Source: Spirosoma radiotolerans (lineage in GTDB: Bacteria; Bacteroidota; Bacteroidia; Cytophagales; Spirosomataceae). Taken from it: DNA of 64,000 nt. Below the pieces are notes generated by a model. It saw nothing but the letters and a program-made list of their open reading frames with translations. It ran no database searches and was not told the DNA's origin. The stretch is taken from contig NZ_CP010429.1 of NCBI RefSeq assembly GCF_000974425.1, positions 2,666,001 to 2,730,000 of the forward strand, in the 5' to 3' direction. Positions within the stretch are counted from its first letter, which is position 1. Each line of letters starts with the position of its first letter. The translations under genes were made by a program, and so were the position numbers. This document shows, one piece after another, positions 24,867 through 35,277 of this stretch.

Positions 24867-25953
24867 CCTGACCGCTGCTACTGGTGAATGACTGATTCAT
24901 GGCAGATACCCACGCATTGACCCCATTCTGGTTCCAGTGTGTATCAGAAGGGTGGTAGTAGACATGCCCTCTGGTGCGGAACTGATCATACAGGCTGATG
25001 ACTTTCAGGCTCAGGCCCGGATGGTGTTCGATTTGCTCGATTAGGTGATTGTAGTTGGGGCGACTGGTTTCGATAACCGAGACCGGATTGGGGATAATCG
25101 ACAGGAAAACATCGCTGTAACCTCGTTGCCTGGCACACTGGTGCAGGTGGTTCAGTCCCAATACGACCTGGCTGAGTTGCACTGAATCAATTGGAGAAAA
25201 CGAGCTGGTCGTCGTGCCTGTTACGGTTTCTTTAAGGTAAAGCCGGTGCCCGTCGGGAGCGGGCAAAACGCGTTCTGATATGCGGCCAAAGCAGGCGTAA
25301 ACAAAGGCTGCCTTTGCTTCCTTCAACGGCCTGAACAGCGTATAATCAAACAGTAATGTTTCCAGCCCGAAGGAGATGTCTGTCCCTGAGAAGAGATTGT
25401 CAAGAAAGACGCTGCACAGATGACCCATTCGTTGCGCCACTGTGGTGGTCACAGGTCGTGGAGAACCGGTCACTGATGAGTTTGTGGATCGGGTAACGCC
25501 AAAGCGGTCTCTAACCAACCGTTCGGTTGTTTCAATGACCAGAATAGAGGCCGACGGTTTGGTGGGTTCGGGTAATTCAGTTTCTGTATTCTTCAGCACA
25601 TCATCAAGAGGAACTAGGCGCACCTGATCGATACCGTGGAACGATTCGGGCTGAAGCTGAGCCACCAGTGTGTAGGAATCGCCTAAAATGCACAAGTCGT
25701 GCCCTGGACCTGATTTTTTGATGGGTGAATGAGTGGGATAAATGTGGTAGGGGAGCCGGAAGGCAGGTAAAAACGATAACCCGTACAGATCGCCAAAGCG
25801 GTACTTGGTCGATGAAAATGGATTGCTCAGGGATAACCCCTCTCGAATAGTCACCGCGTTTCTAACAACAGAAGGTGTAGATGCCGCTATATACAGGCCG
25901 GCGGCTCCCAGAAGCACAAGACGATGCCAGGTTTTATAAGTGAAAAAATGCAT
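24856..25953 (-). CDS. SGNH/AlgJ-like periplasmic O-acetyltransferase partner
   Basis: 365 aa from the ATG at 25953 (start of MHFFTYKTWHRLVLLGAAG, an N-terminal membrane anchor). The SGNH block I is DLCILGDSYTLVAQ (Ser near residue 90 in the re-started protein), and the C-terminal YYHPSDTHWNQNGVNAW supplies the Asp-x-His pair, as in AlgJ/AlgX/DHHW proteins. It probably takes the acyl group from the MBOAT protein and places it on the polysaccharide in the periplasm. First gene of the operon. Between the start and the divergent sugar transferase lies a long AT-rich control region. Confidence 0.82.
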   Translation of the reverse strand: MHFFTYKTWHRLVLLGAAGLYIAASTPSVVRNAVTIREGLSLSNPFSSTKYRFGDLYGLSFLPAFRLPYHIYPTHSPIKKSGPGHDLCILGDSYTLVAQLQPESFHGIDQVRLVPLDDVLKNTETELPEPTKPSASILVIETTERLVRDRFGVTRSTNSSVTGSPRPVTTTVAQRMGHLCSVFLDNLFSGTDISFGLETLLFDYTLFRPLKEAKAAFVYACFGRISERVLPAPDGHRLYLKETVTGTTTSSFSPIDSVQLSQVVLGLNHLHQCARQRGYSDVFLSIIPNPVSVIETSRPNYNHLIEQIEHHPGLSLKVISLYDQFRTRGHVYYHPSDTHWNQNGVNAWVSAMNQSFTSSSGQDAF

Positions 25954-26019
25954 TGGCAAATAAGAAAGATAGTTTGTGAATAGAAATAGCGACCGGGCCA
26001 GAACGCCTGATGGCAACAA

Positions 26020-26678
26020 GCCTTACGTAGGGTAACCGGATCGGTCAGAGGGCGGATAAATGTATGCGGTTTGTCCTTTGTATGTATGCTGTGTATATGA
26101 ACCATTTGTTTTTCGGTAAAATACATATGTGTATAAATTGAATATTTTAAAGAATAAGTAAATGGTTAATCAATTAAGTAAAGTATTTTTTTAATAATAT
26201 AAAATTTAGTACATCTGTTGTATATAACCTTTCGTAAATACCCTATAAATCAGCCGTCTTGATAAGAGATGGTTCTAGCATAGTAGGTTCTAGTATACAG
26301 TTATAAGTATCTTATTGTTATTAGCGTATCCGTCAAAATAGTATTAACATAATGTATATGCTGCAAAATTTACGCTCCCGAAGCATTGTCAGTGTATGGC
26401 AGGCATCTGCCCAAAACCGCCAAACACAACCCTTTTCTACTGAGCGAAAAGGGTTCGGTGTAAGCTGACACAAGCTGTAGAGTTCCTTTCCTGAATAGAG
26501 TGAGACGCTACTCAATAGCGTGAACGAAGCGGGTTTCTGTAACCCAGCGGCTGACTGTAGAACAGACTGTAGAAGTTGCCATATGACAGCGTAAGGCTTT
26601 CTGGCGTAATCAACGTTCCCTGCGTTGAAGCCCCGGATAGTCTCGATAGTGTAATCGTCACACTAACGTATAATTACT
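26020..26678. promoter_or_regulatory. Divergent control region of the exopolysaccharide cluster
   Basis: About 660 bp, mostly AT-rich, without a convincing gene. It contains a 10-bp perfect inverted repeat (AACCCTTTTC 26428-26437 / GAAAAGGGTT 26446-26455) and, just before the sugar-transferase ATG, TAGTGT (26647-26652) / ACACTA (26660-26665). These may be regulator sites or a structured leader. The positions of the promoters on both sides cannot be fixed. Confidence 0.5.
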
Positions 26679-27437
26679 ATGCTTTCAGTAGATTCCTTTT
26701 TATATTCTCAGATTGAGACTAACCCTGCCAAACAGGCCAATCTTACAATTGCCAGAACAAGGTACGTGCCGTATGGTAAGCGCATCTTCGATGTGAGCAT
26801 TTCGCTGCTGGTCATAGTATCGATCCTGATCTGGCTGATTCCGGTGCTGGCACTGCTTATTCGGGCTACCTCGCCGGGCCCCGCCCTGTTTTTACAGACC
26901 CGAACCGGCCGCAACGGACGCGTATTTCGTTGTATGAAACTCCGTACGATGTACCACCAGGAAAATCCGGTTTTCAGACAGGCAACAACAAATGATCCAC
27001 GGATTACCCCATTGGGAAGTTTCCTGCGCCGGACGAATCTGGACGAAATGCCCCAGTTTCTGAATGTCCTGCTAGGCGATATGAGCCTGGTTGGTCCCCG
27101 GCCCCACGCGATTCAGGATGATAGCCAGTATTGGTTTAGCCTGACTGATTACGCCCAGCGCTATACAGTGCGGCCCGGTATAACGGGGCTAGCCCAGGTG
27201 CGCGGGGCGCGCGGAGAAACGGACAAATTGATTAAGATGAAACATCGGCTACGGTATGACCTCTATTACATAAAACGGCAGTCGCTGGTGTTTGACCTGA
27301 TGCTGTGCTGGTTAACGGTAATGTCGATGTTAAAAAGCACTTCAATTCTTAATCAGGTCATTGCAGCTCTGCCCGTAAGAGCCAAAAACCTGAAGAGTAA
27401 AATAGGAGCACAGACGAATGTAAGTCAGAGCTTATAA
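26679..27437 (+). CDS. Undecaprenyl-phosphate sugar-1-phosphate transferase (priming enzyme)
   Basis: 252 aa, short monotopic form (no PglC-like N-terminal extension and no CoA-binding domain). Signatures: KRIFDVSISLLVIVSILIWLIPVLALLI membrane segment, SPGPALFLQTRTGRNGRVFRCMKLRTM near residue 70-95 (catalytic core), TNLDEMPQFLNVLLGDMSLVGPRP near 120-143, and RPGITGLAQVRG near 160-170. It transfers a sugar-1-phosphate from a nucleotide sugar to undecaprenyl phosphate, the first step of repeat-unit assembly. The donor sugar is not predictable. Opens the plus-strand cluster. Confidence 0.92.
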   Translation: MLSVDSFLYSQIETNPAKQANLTIARTRYVPYGKRIFDVSISLLVIVSILIWLIPVLALLIRATSPGPALFLQTRTGRNGRVFRCMKLRTMYHQENPVFRQATTNDPRITPLGSFLRRTNLDEMPQFLNVLLGDMSLVGPRPHAIQDDSQYWFSLTDYAQRYTVRPGITGLAQVRGARGETDKLIKMKHRLRYDLYYIKRQSLVFDLMLCWLTVMSMLKSTSILNQVIAALPVRAKNLKSKIGAQTNVSQSL

Positions 27438-27459
27438 TCTGTTAGAAAGGATCAGATAC

Positions 27460-28773
27460 ATGAAAAGTCTACAACAGGCAAAAACGTATGTCAAAGCATT
27501 TGCTGCGTCGTCGGTGATTAAAAACTTTTGCCTGACTGGTTTTTTTCAACTGGTGAACTTATCAGTACCTGTGGTAGTGACGCCCTATCTGATAAAAACA
27601 GTAGGCCTGAATAATTTTGGCGAAATCGCATACGTGTTTGGCTTCATGTCAGTATTCACTGTACTAACAGAGTATGGATTCAATTTGACTGCAACGCGGC
27701 AAATATCAATCCATAGGAATAATCCAAAAAAAATGTCAGCGATATACACAAACACATTGTTGGCCAAATTAACGCTCTTTAGTTTCGGTATAATCATTCT
27801 GCTGGCTGGTTATTTTCTGATTGCGTGGTATAATAAAGGCTATACAATTAATGTGCGACTGTACGCTTTAAGCACAGTATATGTACTGGCACAAGCACTG
27901 TTACCTTTCTGGGTTTTTCAGGGCATGGAAATTTTGTTTATAGCCTCCAGCGTAAATGCCTTGTCAAAACTAGCTTACGTGTTTTCGATTCTCTACCTGG
28001 TAAATGAAAAGCAGGATTATATAGCGGTCAACTTTTTACTGGGGTTGTCCGTACTACTGAGCGCATTGGTATTGATAATTATTTTACGAAAAAAGTACAC
28101 CGTAAAATTTGTTCGAACTAGCTGGAGACATATCCTGTATTCACTGAGAGATAGCTGGGATATATTTGTCGCCAATATATCGGTGAATTTATATTTTGGC
28201 GGTGTTACTATTTTGTTGGTTGGTTTCTTTACCGATTCTGTAACTGTGGGATACTACGGGATCGTTGAGAAAGTGATTGTAATCAGTAAGCAACCGATAG
28301 CCATATTTACGCAAGTTGTTTATCCAAAGGCATGTTCGTTACTAACCAAAGGGTTCGATGAAATCGAGCATTTCGTCTGGACATTAGCCAAGCCATTTGT
28401 TGGACTCAATGCTGTACTCAGTCTAATTATATTTTCTCAGGCAAACAGAATCACGTATTATTTTCTAAAAGAAGATAATGCGTACGTCGAGAATCTGATA
28501 AAAATTAGTGCAATACTTCCCTTCTCCGTTTCTTTCAATTTGCTGCCGTATATCTGTCTATTGGCCTGCGGTTATAGCCGGGTAGTAAGTAAAGTATTGA
28601 TACTGGCAGCTGGTACAGGCGTCCTGTTGAATTGTGTATTAACGTATTACTTTTTAGCCACCGGTACGGTTTTTTCGGTGATTATAACCGAAGCGCTAGT
28701 CGCCACAAGTTTATCTATTTTTCTCAAACAAAAACATAAAACGACTTATGACACAAGCGCAGCCATTGTGTAA
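27460..28773 (+). CDS. Polysaccharide flippase (Wzx/MOP family)
   Basis: 437 aa with about 12 membrane segments, starting from an ATG with AAAGGA upstream. The Wzx/RfbX-like PFAM core is visible in FFQLVNLSVPVVVTPYLIKT near residue 30 and GLNNFGEIAYVFGFMSVFTV. It would flip the lipid-linked repeat unit across the inner membrane. Its C-terminus overlaps the methyltransferase start by 26 bp. The base composition is lower in GC than in the priming transferase. Confidence 0.88.
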   Translation: MKSLQQAKTYVKAFAASSVIKNFCLTGFFQLVNLSVPVVVTPYLIKTVGLNNFGEIAYVFGFMSVFTVLTEYGFNLTATRQISIHRNNPKKMSAIYTNTLLAKLTLFSFGIIILLAGYFLIAWYNKGYTINVRLYALSTVYVLAQALLPFWVFQGMEILFIASSVNALSKLAYVFSILYLVNEKQDYIAVNFLLGLSVLLSALVLIIILRKKYTVKFVRTSWRHILYSLRDSWDIFVANISVNLYFGGVTILLVGFFTDSVTVGYYGIVEKVIVISKQPIAIFTQVVYPKACSLLTKGFDEIEHFVWTLAKPFVGLNAVLSLIIFSQANRITYYFLKEDNAYVENLIKISAILPFSVSFNLLPYICLLACGYSRVVSKVLILAAGTGVLLNCVLTYYFLATGTVFSVIITEALVATSLSIFLKQKHKTTYDTSAAIV

Positions 28774-29758
28774 CGTCTGCTTCGAGCCAGCGAAAGTTTT
28801 AAAAACTATACAGGGTTACAAAGAGAACTCATTTTATGATATCCTGCATTGCGGCCAATGTGATACATCTTTTATTAGGAATGATGCGTCTGCCGAAACG
28901 GAATTGATTTATGATTTAATCTACAATCATGGTAATCAGGTTCCTGGCTACAATAGATACTATACCTACGCTGACAAGGTTTTAGAAGAACATAAACCAC
29001 TGCATTACTTGGCTGATACGGAAGATATGTACTGGGCAATAGCCGATTGTATTGAGAAAAAAATCATTACAAAAGATATGAAATTAATCGAGGTTGGCTG
29101 TGGCCTGGGTTATTTATCCTATGCATTACACGAAGATGGGTTCGATATCATGGGTATAGATATTTCTGAAAAAGCGATCAGTAAGGCTAGACAGAAATAT
29201 GGCGATTATTACAAGTGCATGGATATTTACAAAATGGTAGAAGAAGGTAACGAACAGTTTGACATCATATTATTAACCGAAGTAATTGAACATGTAACTG
29301 ATCCCGTTGATTTTATCGAGGCTTTGTCGATGCTACTTAACCCTGGCGGTAAAATTATTATCACAACGCCCAATAAAAGCGCTTACCCGCCCCAAGTTTC
29401 TTGGGATACAGAGTTACCTCCAGTGCATCATTACTGGTTTTCTGAAAAATCGATAAGAACAATAGCCAGTAATTTAAAACTGACCTGTCGATTTGTTGAC
29501 TTTTCACCATTCAATAAAGATCATTTAGATAAAACTAAATTTTCGAGGTACAAAGAGCCTGAACGGAAACCTGTGCTAAGTAGTACAGGCAATGTATTGG
29601 CTCATAAACCGAAGACACGTAAAGAAAAAGTTTCGATGCTGTTAAGAAAATTAAACGTAATGAAAATTATCAGCCGCGTGTGGATATCGATAAAAGCAAA
29701 TAAGGAAGATTGGCACCGTCGACAAACGATGTGCGCGATTTTATCTGGCGAGTTGTAA
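28748..29758 (+). CDS. Zn-knuckle SAM-dependent methyltransferase
   Basis: 336 aa. An N-terminal CNVC (residues 8-11) and CGQC near 36-39 form a zinc-ribbon, followed by a class I methyltransferase: IEVGCGLGYLSYALHEDGFD near residue 115 (motif I), IMGIDISEKAI, IILLTEVIEHVTDP (motif II/III). The same layout occurs in sugar-modifying methyltransferases of polysaccharide gene clusters (C- or O-methylation of an NDP-sugar or of the chain). The substrate cannot be assigned. Overlaps the flippase, so probably co-translated. Confidence 0.82.
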   Translation: MTQAQPLCNVCFEPAKVLKTIQGYKENSFYDILHCGQCDTSFIRNDASAETELIYDLIYNHGNQVPGYNRYYTYADKVLEEHKPLHYLADTEDMYWAIADCIEKKIITKDMKLIEVGCGLGYLSYALHEDGFDIMGIDISEKAISKARQKYGDYYKCMDIYKMVEEGNEQFDIILLTEVIEHVTDPVDFIEALSMLLNPGGKIIITTPNKSAYPPQVSWDTELPPVHHYWFSEKSIRTIASNLKLTCRFVDFSPFNKDHLDKTKFSRYKEPERKPVLSSTGNVLAHKPKTRKEKVSMLLRKLNVMKIISRVWISIKANKEDWHRRQTMCAILSGEL

Positions 29759-30016
29759 TCAAATCAGCTTAAGTAATCGAATCGACGTAGAAAACTACAC
29801 AGAAATACAAAACAGTAGCGCCATTTTGTTTGCTTTATAAGAAAATGGTAAATAAAATAGTTGCAGAATCTAGTATTATTAGAAAATAGATTTATATTAG
29901 TACTATATTGATAACTCAAGAGGTTTGGTTATTAAAGTTGAGTATCTGTTTCGTTAGGAAAATACATGCCGATTGGTAATATAAGTACCTTATTCAGATG
30001 TACTAAATCTACATTT

Positions 30017-30847
30017 ATGAAAACGATAGGAATCACAATTATATCGCATGATAGCTACGAGGATGTGCTCGCCTTTTTTAGCTCATTCATAAACTATAAT
30101 TCACCCTTGGGTATTGACTTCCTAATCCTTGAAACGTCAACTAATGATCGGATGAAGGATTTAGGCGATTACATCCAGTCGGGGGTAAGTTTTCAGGTAG
30201 ATTTTATACCAAATAACGGATACGCTTACGCATGTAACAGGGGTATAAACTATTTCGGTGATCACGACATTTTTGTTTTGTCTAATGCAGATGTTGTCTT
30301 TACCTCCGAGATAGTGAGCGAGATAAGGAAAAATTTTAATCGAACTAAGTACGGTACCATAATTCAAAAAAATCCTGGTGGTAGAGTTGTTACTTTTGAT
30401 CTATATCCCCAGTATAAAAGCCTATTTACAGAAGTATTGAAGATCCATCGGTTATTAAACAAATTTACTTGGTATAATCATAAATATGTGTATATCGTTG
30501 GGGCATTTATGATATTCGGAAATGAAGTTATCAAGCAAAATGGTCTGTTTGATGAAGAATTTTTTCTGTATTGTGAAGAAACTGATTATTATTACCGTCT
30601 GAGGAATAATGACAATGCTGTAATTATTAAGAACAGATATGTTATTCATAATATATCGTCTTCTATTGGGAAAAAATTTAATAATTCAAAAAGTAAACTG
30701 TTAGAATCTTCTCTTGCTTATTACTACAAAAAACATGAGTATAAACCTTTTCTAGACTATTGGAAAGTTAGTAGAAAAGTCAATAGCGTTTACCGCTTGA
30801 TCTCAAGTCTATTTGTAAAAAAAGATAAGGAAGAGGTATGTATATAA
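30017..30847 (+). CDS. Glycosyltransferase family 2
   Basis: 276 aa from the ATG at 30017 (the open frame begins at 29966, but MKTIGITIISHDS is the usual GT2 start). GT-A features: ITIISHDSYEDVLAFFSSF, FIPNNGYAYACNRGINYFGD, VLSNADVVFTSE (DxD-like acceptor), YVYIVGAFMIFGNEVI and LFDEEFFLYCEETDYYYRLR near 190. It resembles rhamnosyl- or GlcNAc-type GT2 enzymes. Follows 258 bp of AT-rich sequence after the methyltransferase, in which I see no gene. Ends overlapping the next gene by 10 bp. Confidence 0.85.
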   Translation: MKTIGITIISHDSYEDVLAFFSSFINYNSPLGIDFLILETSTNDRMKDLGDYIQSGVSFQVDFIPNNGYAYACNRGINYFGDHDIFVLSNADVVFTSEIVSEIRKNFNRTKYGTIIQKNPGGRVVTFDLYPQYKSLFTEVLKIHRLLNKFTWYNHKYVYIVGAFMIFGNEVIKQNGLFDEEFFLYCEETDYYYRLRNNDNAVIIKNRYVIHNISSSIGKKFNNSKSKLLESSLAYYYKKHEYKPFLDYWKVSRKVNSVYRLISSLFVKKDKEEVCI

Positions 30848-32115
30848 TGTCACTTTTTTTGCTACTCCTTATCGTCATTAGTGCATATTTCAGTATGCAG
30901 AACATAGTGCTTGTGCTATCATTGATTTTTATTGTGATCTTAAATCCTGTTGTATCCTTGAAGCGAGAAAAAGCGAATCGGTTCCTTTTGATATTAATAC
31001 CAATATTATTTTCGTCGTTTGCTGGTATAAACAACGATGCTTACTTGTCCATCAAGGATTGTTATTACTTTTTGATGCCTATTTTATTTATTGCGTTAGG
31101 CTTTGCATTAAGTACAAAAATTTCTTCCATGCATTTTTTGAAAATAATAGTCCTTGTGGGTTTTTTTACATCGGTAATGTCAGTATTAATTTCTATTTCA
31201 AAAGTTGGATTCGGTGCTTTACTGGATCCCTACTCAGCACGGATAATAGGCAGGGCAGAAGGATCACCCGCACCTATATTAGGTTCGCTAATTCTATTAT
31301 ATTGTAATTCAGGTCCAGCTAAAGTTTTTAAGCGGAGCTACGCCCTATTTTTCCTGCTTTTTAATCTGCTCGGTATTTACATGGCCGCATCAAGAACCTA
31401 CTGGATTTTTCTTTTCTGCGTGTTACTTGTTCTATATATAAGAAAATTGAATGCTATGAGAGGGTCTGCTCTCTTTGCCATCCTATTTTGTATGCTGGTC
31501 TCTGTGGCGTCAATACAGACAGGAGATTTTTTGGCAAAATCGGATAATAGTTTTGTAAATAAATTCATGCATTCGTTTCGAGAAATTGACATTAAAGATT
31601 ACAAGTCCGATGAAGACGTAAACATGAGTTATCGTGGTTTTGAATCCTATAAAGGTATGGCAACCTACTACAATGGACAGTTTCATAACTTATTGATTGG
31701 TAGGGGGTTAGGTCAAACCATTGACCTTGGTTTATTTATAGATCTTGGCGGGAGCGATTTTAAAAAAATTCCCATACTTCACAATGGCTATGTTTACACA
31801 TTGGTAAAGATGGGTGCTTTCGGTCTGCTGATGACGCTCTTTTTTTACCTCTCTTTGTTTAGAGACAGCTGGAGATTCTCTTCTATTACCAACCAATTCG
31901 CAAAAAATATTTTTTTGATCGTTGCCGGGTCTGTTTTTGGATTACTTGTTACGAACTATTCCATAGCCTCTTTTTACAACGTCAACATGGTAATATTTTC
32001 AATTTTTATTGGTTATTATATCTCGTTTGGGCAAACGGCTGAACGCAGACTATTGGTTAAGCGTAAGTGCAATACCAGCATTGATACACGACAATTAGCT
32101 ATAGTGAAAGAATGA
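30838..32115 (+). CDS. Wzy/O-antigen-ligase-like membrane protein
   Basis: 425 aa, about 10-11 membrane segments. The start follows AAGGAAGAGG. The typical large periplasmic loop lies near residues 235-310 (FREIDIKDYKSDEDVNMSYR .. LLIGRGLGQTIDLG .. ILHNGYVYTLVKMG), matching the Wzy_C/O-antigen ligase pattern with His-x2-Tyr. It probably polymerises repeat units or ligates chains in the periplasm. The protein is typical of exopolysaccharide clusters, where sequence identity to known enzymes is low. The AT content is high. Ends overlapping the following gene by 4 bp (ATGA). Confidence 0.8.
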   Translation: MYIMSLFLLLLIVISAYFSMQNIVLVLSLIFIVILNPVVSLKREKANRFLLILIPILFSSFAGINNDAYLSIKDCYYFLMPILFIALGFALSTKISSMHFLKIIVLVGFFTSVMSVLISISKVGFGALLDPYSARIIGRAEGSPAPILGSLILLYCNSGPAKVFKRSYALFFLLFNLLGIYMAASRTYWIFLFCVLLVLYIRKLNAMRGSALFAILFCMLVSVASIQTGDFLAKSDNSFVNKFMHSFREIDIKDYKSDEDVNMSYRGFESYKGMATYYNGQFHNLLIGRGLGQTIDLGLFIDLGGSDFKKIPILHNGYVYTLVKMGAFGLLMTLFFYLSLFRDSWRFSSITNQFAKNIFLIVAGSVFGLLVTNYSIASFYNVNMVIFSIFIGYYISFGQTAERRLLVKRKCNTSIDTRQLAIVKE

Positions 32116-33386
32116 AAAGGATTTTAGTATCTGCCTATGCAATTTCTCCTTATAGGGGATCGGAATATGGTGCTGCCTGGAATACAATCCTCAACTTAGC
32201 TAAAGAGCATAAGTTGTGGGTATTGTATGGCATCTCCGATGAGCATATGGGTGACACCGACAGTTTAAAAAATTATCTCAAGTATAATCATATTGCTAAT
32301 GTTGATTTTATAGAAGTCAGAGCCAATAAGTTAGCCTTGTCGATAAATCTGCTTAATAAAATAGGTTTTGGCTGGATGTTTTATTTAGCTTATTACCTAT
32401 GGCAAAAGAGTGCTTTTGATACAGCTAAGCGTATCGTTGATGAACAGGATATCCAACTTGTGCATCAACTAGGCCCCATTGGATTTAGAGAACCAGGTTT
32501 CCTTTGGAAACTGAACAAACCTTTTGTGTGGGGGCCTATTGGTGGTACTGTAAAAATTGATGATCGGCTATTAGTTGGAAGGTCTACCAAAAGTAAATTT
32601 TTATTTAACAGTAAAAATATAATTAATTGGTATCAGCTACAGTATTCTTCCCGTGTAAGGCAAGCGATGAACAGAGCCAATATTCTGATTGCTGCTACCA
32701 GTGCTGATCAGCAAAATATAAAAAAATACTATGGATTACCTAGCTATCTATTATCTGAGCAAGGTCCAATAGCCACTTTGGAACTTGATGATAATAGATA
32801 TTTAAACACTCTTGATTGTCTGGAAATTATTTGGTGTGGCACGCTCATTGATCGTAAAAATTTGTCTTTGCTGTTACAGGCATTAGCATTTGTAAAAAGG
32901 AGAAAATGGAAATTACATGTCGTTGGGGCGGGGCCATTGCTACAATCGCTAAACGACTTGGCTATTGCTTTACAGATCAACGATCAAATCGAATGGCATG
33001 GACTTGTGGAGCGGCAGGAAGCGTTGCGCATTATGGCGAATGCGCATTTGCATATTATAACCAGCATTACAGAGGGAAATCCATCTGTAATGTTTGAAGC
33101 GTTAAGTTATGGCGTTCCTACATTAACATTAGATCACTCAGGTATGCGAGATACCTTATGTGAACGTTGCTCAATAAAGATTTCAGTCAATAAACAGCCT
33201 CTAATGCTGAAAGAAATAGTTTCCAGAATCAACTTTTTATTAGACAACCCTGCTTTTTTAAATCAGCTTTCGAAAAGTACCGTTGAATGCAGTCACAAAC
33301 ACAGCTGGCCTAACAGGCTGAAATTACTGAATCACTGGTATGAAGAGGCAGAAACTAATTGGTTAACTGGCAAGCAACTTGTTTGA
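32112..33386 (+). CDS. Glycosyltransferase family 4
   Basis: 424 aa. The N-terminal lobe begins with MKRILVSAYAISPYRGSEYG and holds a GxxGAAWN donor-domain loop. The C-terminal GT-B lobe contains IIWCGTLIDRKNLSLLLQAL, KLHVVGAGPLLQSLNDLAI, and ITSITEGNPSVMFEALSYGV with the E-x7-E motif. The acceptor is unknown. It overlaps the Wzy-like gene at ATGA and the next gene at TGATG, showing tight coupling. Confidence 0.88.
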   Translation: MKRILVSAYAISPYRGSEYGAAWNTILNLAKEHKLWVLYGISDEHMGDTDSLKNYLKYNHIANVDFIEVRANKLALSINLLNKIGFGWMFYLAYYLWQKSAFDTAKRIVDEQDIQLVHQLGPIGFREPGFLWKLNKPFVWGPIGGTVKIDDRLLVGRSTKSKFLFNSKNIINWYQLQYSSRVRQAMNRANILIAATSADQQNIKKYYGLPSYLLSEQGPIATLELDDNRYLNTLDCLEIIWCGTLIDRKNLSLLLQALAFVKRRKWKLHVVGAGPLLQSLNDLAIALQINDQIEWHGLVERQEALRIMANAHLHIITSITEGNPSVMFEALSYGVPTLTLDHSGMRDTLCERCSIKISVNKQPLMLKEIVSRINFLLDNPAFLNQLSKSTVECSHKHSWPNRLKLLNHWYEEAETNWLTGKQLV

Positions 33387-34552
33387 TGGACAATACACAA
33401 AAGGCAAAACTTGCGTTAGATGCTAAATGGTATTTTGAAGGGCCACCAAGCGGCAGGATGGTTCTAAGAAATATTGTTGATCAGTTGCTTGTGCAAAAAA
33501 ATGATTATGAGCTTTACTTGTTTGTTCAGAGTAAGCATAGAAAAGAAGCGGTAAATGTATGGGGTGATATGCCGTATGTGCATTTAATTTTTGTGCCAAA
33601 GTTAATCACTTTATTGTCGAATGTATTATTACTACATTTTTATGCTTTGTATTATAAAGTAGATGTTGTTTTGTTCCAAAATTATACTACGTTTCTACCC
33701 GGTAGTTACAAGAAATTAGTTTACATTCATGATATACTATTTGTAGAATATCCCGAATATTATTCATTAAAGGAGTATATTTATTTTAAGCCAATGATCT
33801 GGTTGGCTAAGTGGGCCGATGCAATCATTACCATATCTGATACGGAGAGAGGTAGATTGATTAGACACAATATTTTTGACAGAAAAAATATATTCGTGGT
33901 TCATCATGGCATTAGCGAAAATTTCAAGGAGTTAAGTAGTTACAATGCTCACGATATCTTACACATTTATGCCAAATATACATTACCTGATAAATTCATT
34001 TTGTATGTCGGTCGCTTGAATGTGAGGAAGAACATACTAAATCTGGTCAACAGCGTCCACTTAATGCAGGACAAGTCGGTTAAACTGATTATTGCTGGTG
34101 GCAAAAGAACCGATGATAAACGTGTAAATGCGTTAATTACCCGAAACGGTTTGGATGATCGGGTTATTTTCCTAGGGTTTGTTCCTGATAATGATCTGTA
34201 TAAACTGTATGCCTGCTCTTATATTTTCTGCTTTCCTTCCTTTGCTGAAGGCTTTGGGTTACCGCCACTGGAAGCCATGAAATGCGGTGTTCCTGTTATT
34301 GTTTCAAACCGGACTTCTCTGCCTGAAGTATGTGGCACTGCTGCTCTTTATATAGATCCGGATGATAGCCAGGGTTTAGCCGACAGTATCGATAAACTTC
34401 TGGCTAACGAACTATTTTACGCGATGATGAAGGCTAAAGCTATTGAACATAGTGCCGCTTTCACCTGGAAAAATGCTGTTGATCAACTTTTAACTATAAT
34501 GCTTGCTTATGGACCTGGGAAAACTAATTCGCTTCATCAAGCAGGATCCTGA
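33386..34552 (+). CDS. Glycosyltransferase family 4
   Basis: 388 aa from the ATG at 33386, which shares the TGATG junction with the previous stop; the longer frame starts earlier. GT-B fold with [16 protein letters not shown] and [13 protein letters not shown] in the first lobe and [40 protein letters not shown] and [20 protein letters not shown] (E-x7-E) in the second. It resembles mannosyl-/rhamnosyltransferases acting on sugar chains. Acceptor and donor are not predictable. Confidence 0.9.
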   Translation: MDNTQKAKLALDAKWYFEGPPSGRMVLRNIVDQLLVQKNDYELYLFVQSKHRKEAVNVWGDMPYVHLIFVPKLITLLSNVLLLHFYALYYKVDVVLFQNYTTFLPGSYKKLVYIHDILFVEYPEYYSLKEYIYFKPMIWLAKWADAIITISDTERGRLIRHNIFDRKNIFVVHHGISENFKELSSYNAHDILHIYAKYTLPDKFILYVGRLNVRKNILNLVNSVHLMQDKSVKLIIAGGKRTDDKRVNALITRNGLDDRVIFLGFVPDNDLYKLYACSYIFCFPSFAEGFGLPPLEAMKCGVPVIVSNRTSLPEVCGTAALYIDPDDSQGLADSIDKLLANELFYAMMKAKAIEHSAAFTWKNAVDQLLTIMLAYGPGKTNSLHQAGS

Positions 34553-35216
34553 TTATAATCTGGTTAATGCTTTATCGACAGACGAAGCACTGATTATTTT
34601 GTGGGGTAGGTTTTGGCAGGCCGTAAGAGGGCTTGTCCATAAACCATTTTTTAAAGAAACGAAAGGATTGGTATTTATTGGAAAGTCAGTCAAGATTGTT
34701 CGTGCTGGAAAAATTAGTCTTGGCCGGAATTTTATAATTGATGATAATAGCTTAATGAATGCACTTTCCTTGAATGGGATTTGCATTGGTGATAATGTGT
34801 CAATCGGGCGAAATTCTATTTTGATCTGTACGGGTGTTGTATCAAACCTTGGGATGGGTATAAAAATTGGTAATGGAACGGGTATAAATTCTAATGCTTA
34901 TTTAAGTGGGCAAGGTGGAATTGATATTGGTGATAACGTAATTATAGGCCCGGGTGTAAAAATATTTTCAGAAAATCACACGTTCACGGATCTGTCTACA
35001 CCAATAAAAAAGCAGGGTGTTTCTAGGAAGGGCGTTCGAATAATGGATAACTGCTGGCTTGGTTCAAACGTAACTATTCTGGATGGAGTGAGCATTGGAT
35101 CTGGTTGCGTAATTGCCGCTGGTGCTGTGGTTACTAAATCGTTTCCCGATAATTCTATTCTTGCAGGTGTGCCAGCACGGCTCGTAAAAACCAGAAGTCA
35201 CGTCCAAGAAATTTAG
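34509..35216 (+). CDS. Hexapeptide acyltransferase (LbH/CysE-LacA family)
   Basis: 235 aa from the ATG at 34509; the open frame can be read from a TTG at 34503, which is less likely. After a helical N-terminal part, left-handed beta-helix repeats run through residues 70-215: [53 protein letters not shown] (the histidine is the likely catalytic base), [39 protein letters not shown]. Family members O-acetylate sugars with acetyl-CoA in the cytoplasm. Its start lies 44 bp inside the preceding glycosyltransferase gene. Confidence 0.9.
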   Translation: MDLGKLIRFIKQDPDYNLVNALSTDEALIILWGRFWQAVRGLVHKPFFKETKGLVFIGKSVKIVRAGKISLGRNFIIDDNSLMNALSLNGICIGDNVSIGRNSILICTGVVSNLGMGIKIGNGTGINSNAYLSGQGGIDIGDNVIIGPGVKIFSENHTFTDLSTPIKKQGVSRKGVRIMDNCWLGSNVTILDGVSIGSGCVIAAGAVVTKSFPDNSILAGVPARLVKTRSHVQEI

Positions 35217-35277
35217 TGATCACAGTTTTTTTTATACGTCAACAGCTTGACTTTTTACGATTTACTTAAAGCTCAAC

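Noticed and set aside
26333-26515. 60-codon minus-strand frame in the polysaccharide control region
   Set aside because: The frame covers the inverted repeat region and has no signal peptide or domain; more likely non-coding.
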